Assembly: GCA_023238725.1 (NCBI GenBank)
Contig: CM041538.1
Span: forward strand, 9,112,880-9,176,879
Direction: 5' to 3'
Origin: Scortum barcoo
Lineage: Eukaryota; Chordata; Actinopteri; Centrarchiformes; Terapontidae
DNA: 64,000 bases
Position numbers and translations under genes: made by a program. Each line of letters begins with the position of its first letter. The stretch's first letter is position 1. The notes under the pieces were generated by a model. That model was given only the letters and a program-made list of their open reading frames with translations, did not search any database and had not been told where the DNA came from. Shown in pieces: positions 63,118 through 64,000 of this stretch.

Positions 63118-63383
63118 AAATCCATCCACATCTGTTGCCAGGACAAACACAAAAACAGAGCTGACACACACAATGATGCTGTCCAGCGATTATTCCCTCA
63201 GGGGCCACAAGGTGACCAGGACGACGGTGAAAAGAGTGGAAACTAATCAGTCCTCTCACCTTCATCCCATCACTGCCAGACTCCTTGGTCATGACACACC
63301 ACTGCCTGGCCACTTACATGTCACCTGTCACACTGAGAGACAGGGAGAGGTGATGGAGAGAGGGGGGAAGGTGAAGGTGAAGG

Positions 63384-63385
<2 letters not shown>

Positions 63386-63420
<35 letters not shown>
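63386..63420. repeat. (GT)n microsatellite
   Basis: About 17 GT units after a G/A-rich stretch. Confidence 0.96.
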
Positions 63421-63421
<1 letters not shown>

Positions 63422-64000
63422 TTGTTTTCAGGAAAATGGTTCCTCACAAAACATTTTATGATATATTTAGAAATATATGCTTTTTGCTGCAGAGAATGAC
63501 CCTTTTGCTTCAATTTGTCACATTATGCTCCAGCTCAGCCCCCGGGGGGGACACACAGTGACAGAGTGGTTAGTGTTTGAACAGTCTATAGGTCCTCTGT
63601 GTCACCACCAGGCCTCCATATAAGACCACTCAGCACCAGCCGTATCCAAGTCTATGCTTCATTACCCCTTCACACATACACAGAGGACACGGGATGTGTT
63701 CAAACATGCTATACATACAGACGAAGTTGTAAACATGGTCAGGGAACACAGATCTCCTGATACAGATTCAGATACCTAAATAATGATAACTGATGGCAGT
63801 GCTTGTTTTCTGAAATTAATCTGTTAATCTGTATCTGGTTTGTGCAGTTTTTACAAGATTTATACAATTGTGTCCTCACAACTTGATAGAGCTGGGCCAA
63901 GTCATCATTACATTATTGTTATCATGAAGTCATTATTCCGATTTTTATAGAAATTTTCTGATATTGACATGTATTTCAATATAGTGATAATAGTGTGATA

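Larger units (their letters stand above)
23896..64000 (-). other. pde4b: pde4b upstream intron, at least 40.1 kb (partial)
   Basis: Ends at the acceptor TTTTCAG before the FDVENG exon. That exon begins in phase 2, so the upstream partner should end in TG (a split Cys codon), as in long PDE4 isoforms. No such coding exon, such as the basic RQRRRFTVAHTC end of the B3 form or the SQEC end of the B1 form, was recognised here. The stretch is intronic repeats and unique sequence. In 30610..32698, 36000..41833, 42000..46318, 46777..54974, 55275..57120, 57165..60656 and 61011..64000 I see no gene, only simple repeats and short chance frames. An unknown short alternative first exon could have been missed. 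Confidence 0.7.

Overview
The window looks like vertebrate nuclear DNA from a ray-finned fish, most likely a spiny-rayed (percomorph) teleost. Coding sequence is sparse and split by introns with consensus GT-AG sites. There are many (CA)n/(GT)n, (GA)n and (TA)n microsatellites. The dispersed repeats are ones familiar from teleosts: a Tc1-like element with long inverted repeats, hAT-type non-autonomous elements, tRNA-like SINE pieces and non-LTR retrotransposon relics. No bacterial, viral or organellar features were seen.

The only recognisable gene is on the minus strand: part of a cAMP-specific phosphodiesterase 4, best matched to pde4b. Four consecutive exons lie at 23701..23895, 22194..22230, 21850..21921 and 19485..19537, listed 5' to 3' in the gene. 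They encode UCR1, the upstream conserved regulatory region of the long PDE4 isoforms, with its PKA site (RRESF), followed by the start of the linker between UCR1 and UCR2. The linker reading KRSPAATTQPP points to PDE4B rather than PDE4A, C or D. Isoform-specific first exons should lie above coordinate 64000 and the UCR2 and catalytic exons below coordinate 1; I did not find either here. The rest of the window is therefore intron: at least 19.5 kb downstream, at least 40.1 kb upstream, and three short introns between the exons.

The main anomaly is a single extra base in the third UCR1 exon (21850..21921). It is 72 bp where 71 bp is needed. It breaks the frame of an otherwise intact, highly conserved coding region and brings in a stop codon within 11 codons. 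An assembly error is the simplest explanation. A real lesion would disable long isoforms while sparing short forms that start downstream of UCR1.

Region by region: 1..19484 is downstream intron with microsatellites, SINE and DNA-transposon relics, and an inverted-repeat element rich in TTATAAC motifs at about 17.75-18.25 kb. 19485..23895 is the exon cluster. 23896..64000 is upstream intron with a LINE 3' tail (26.5 kb), a full-length but dead Tc1 element (27968..29612), several hAT-type relics (27.1, 35.5, 41.8, 46.3 and 60.7 kb), a LINE reverse-transcriptase scrap (55.2 kb) and a compact hairpin (57.1 kb). I found no convincing new biological system.
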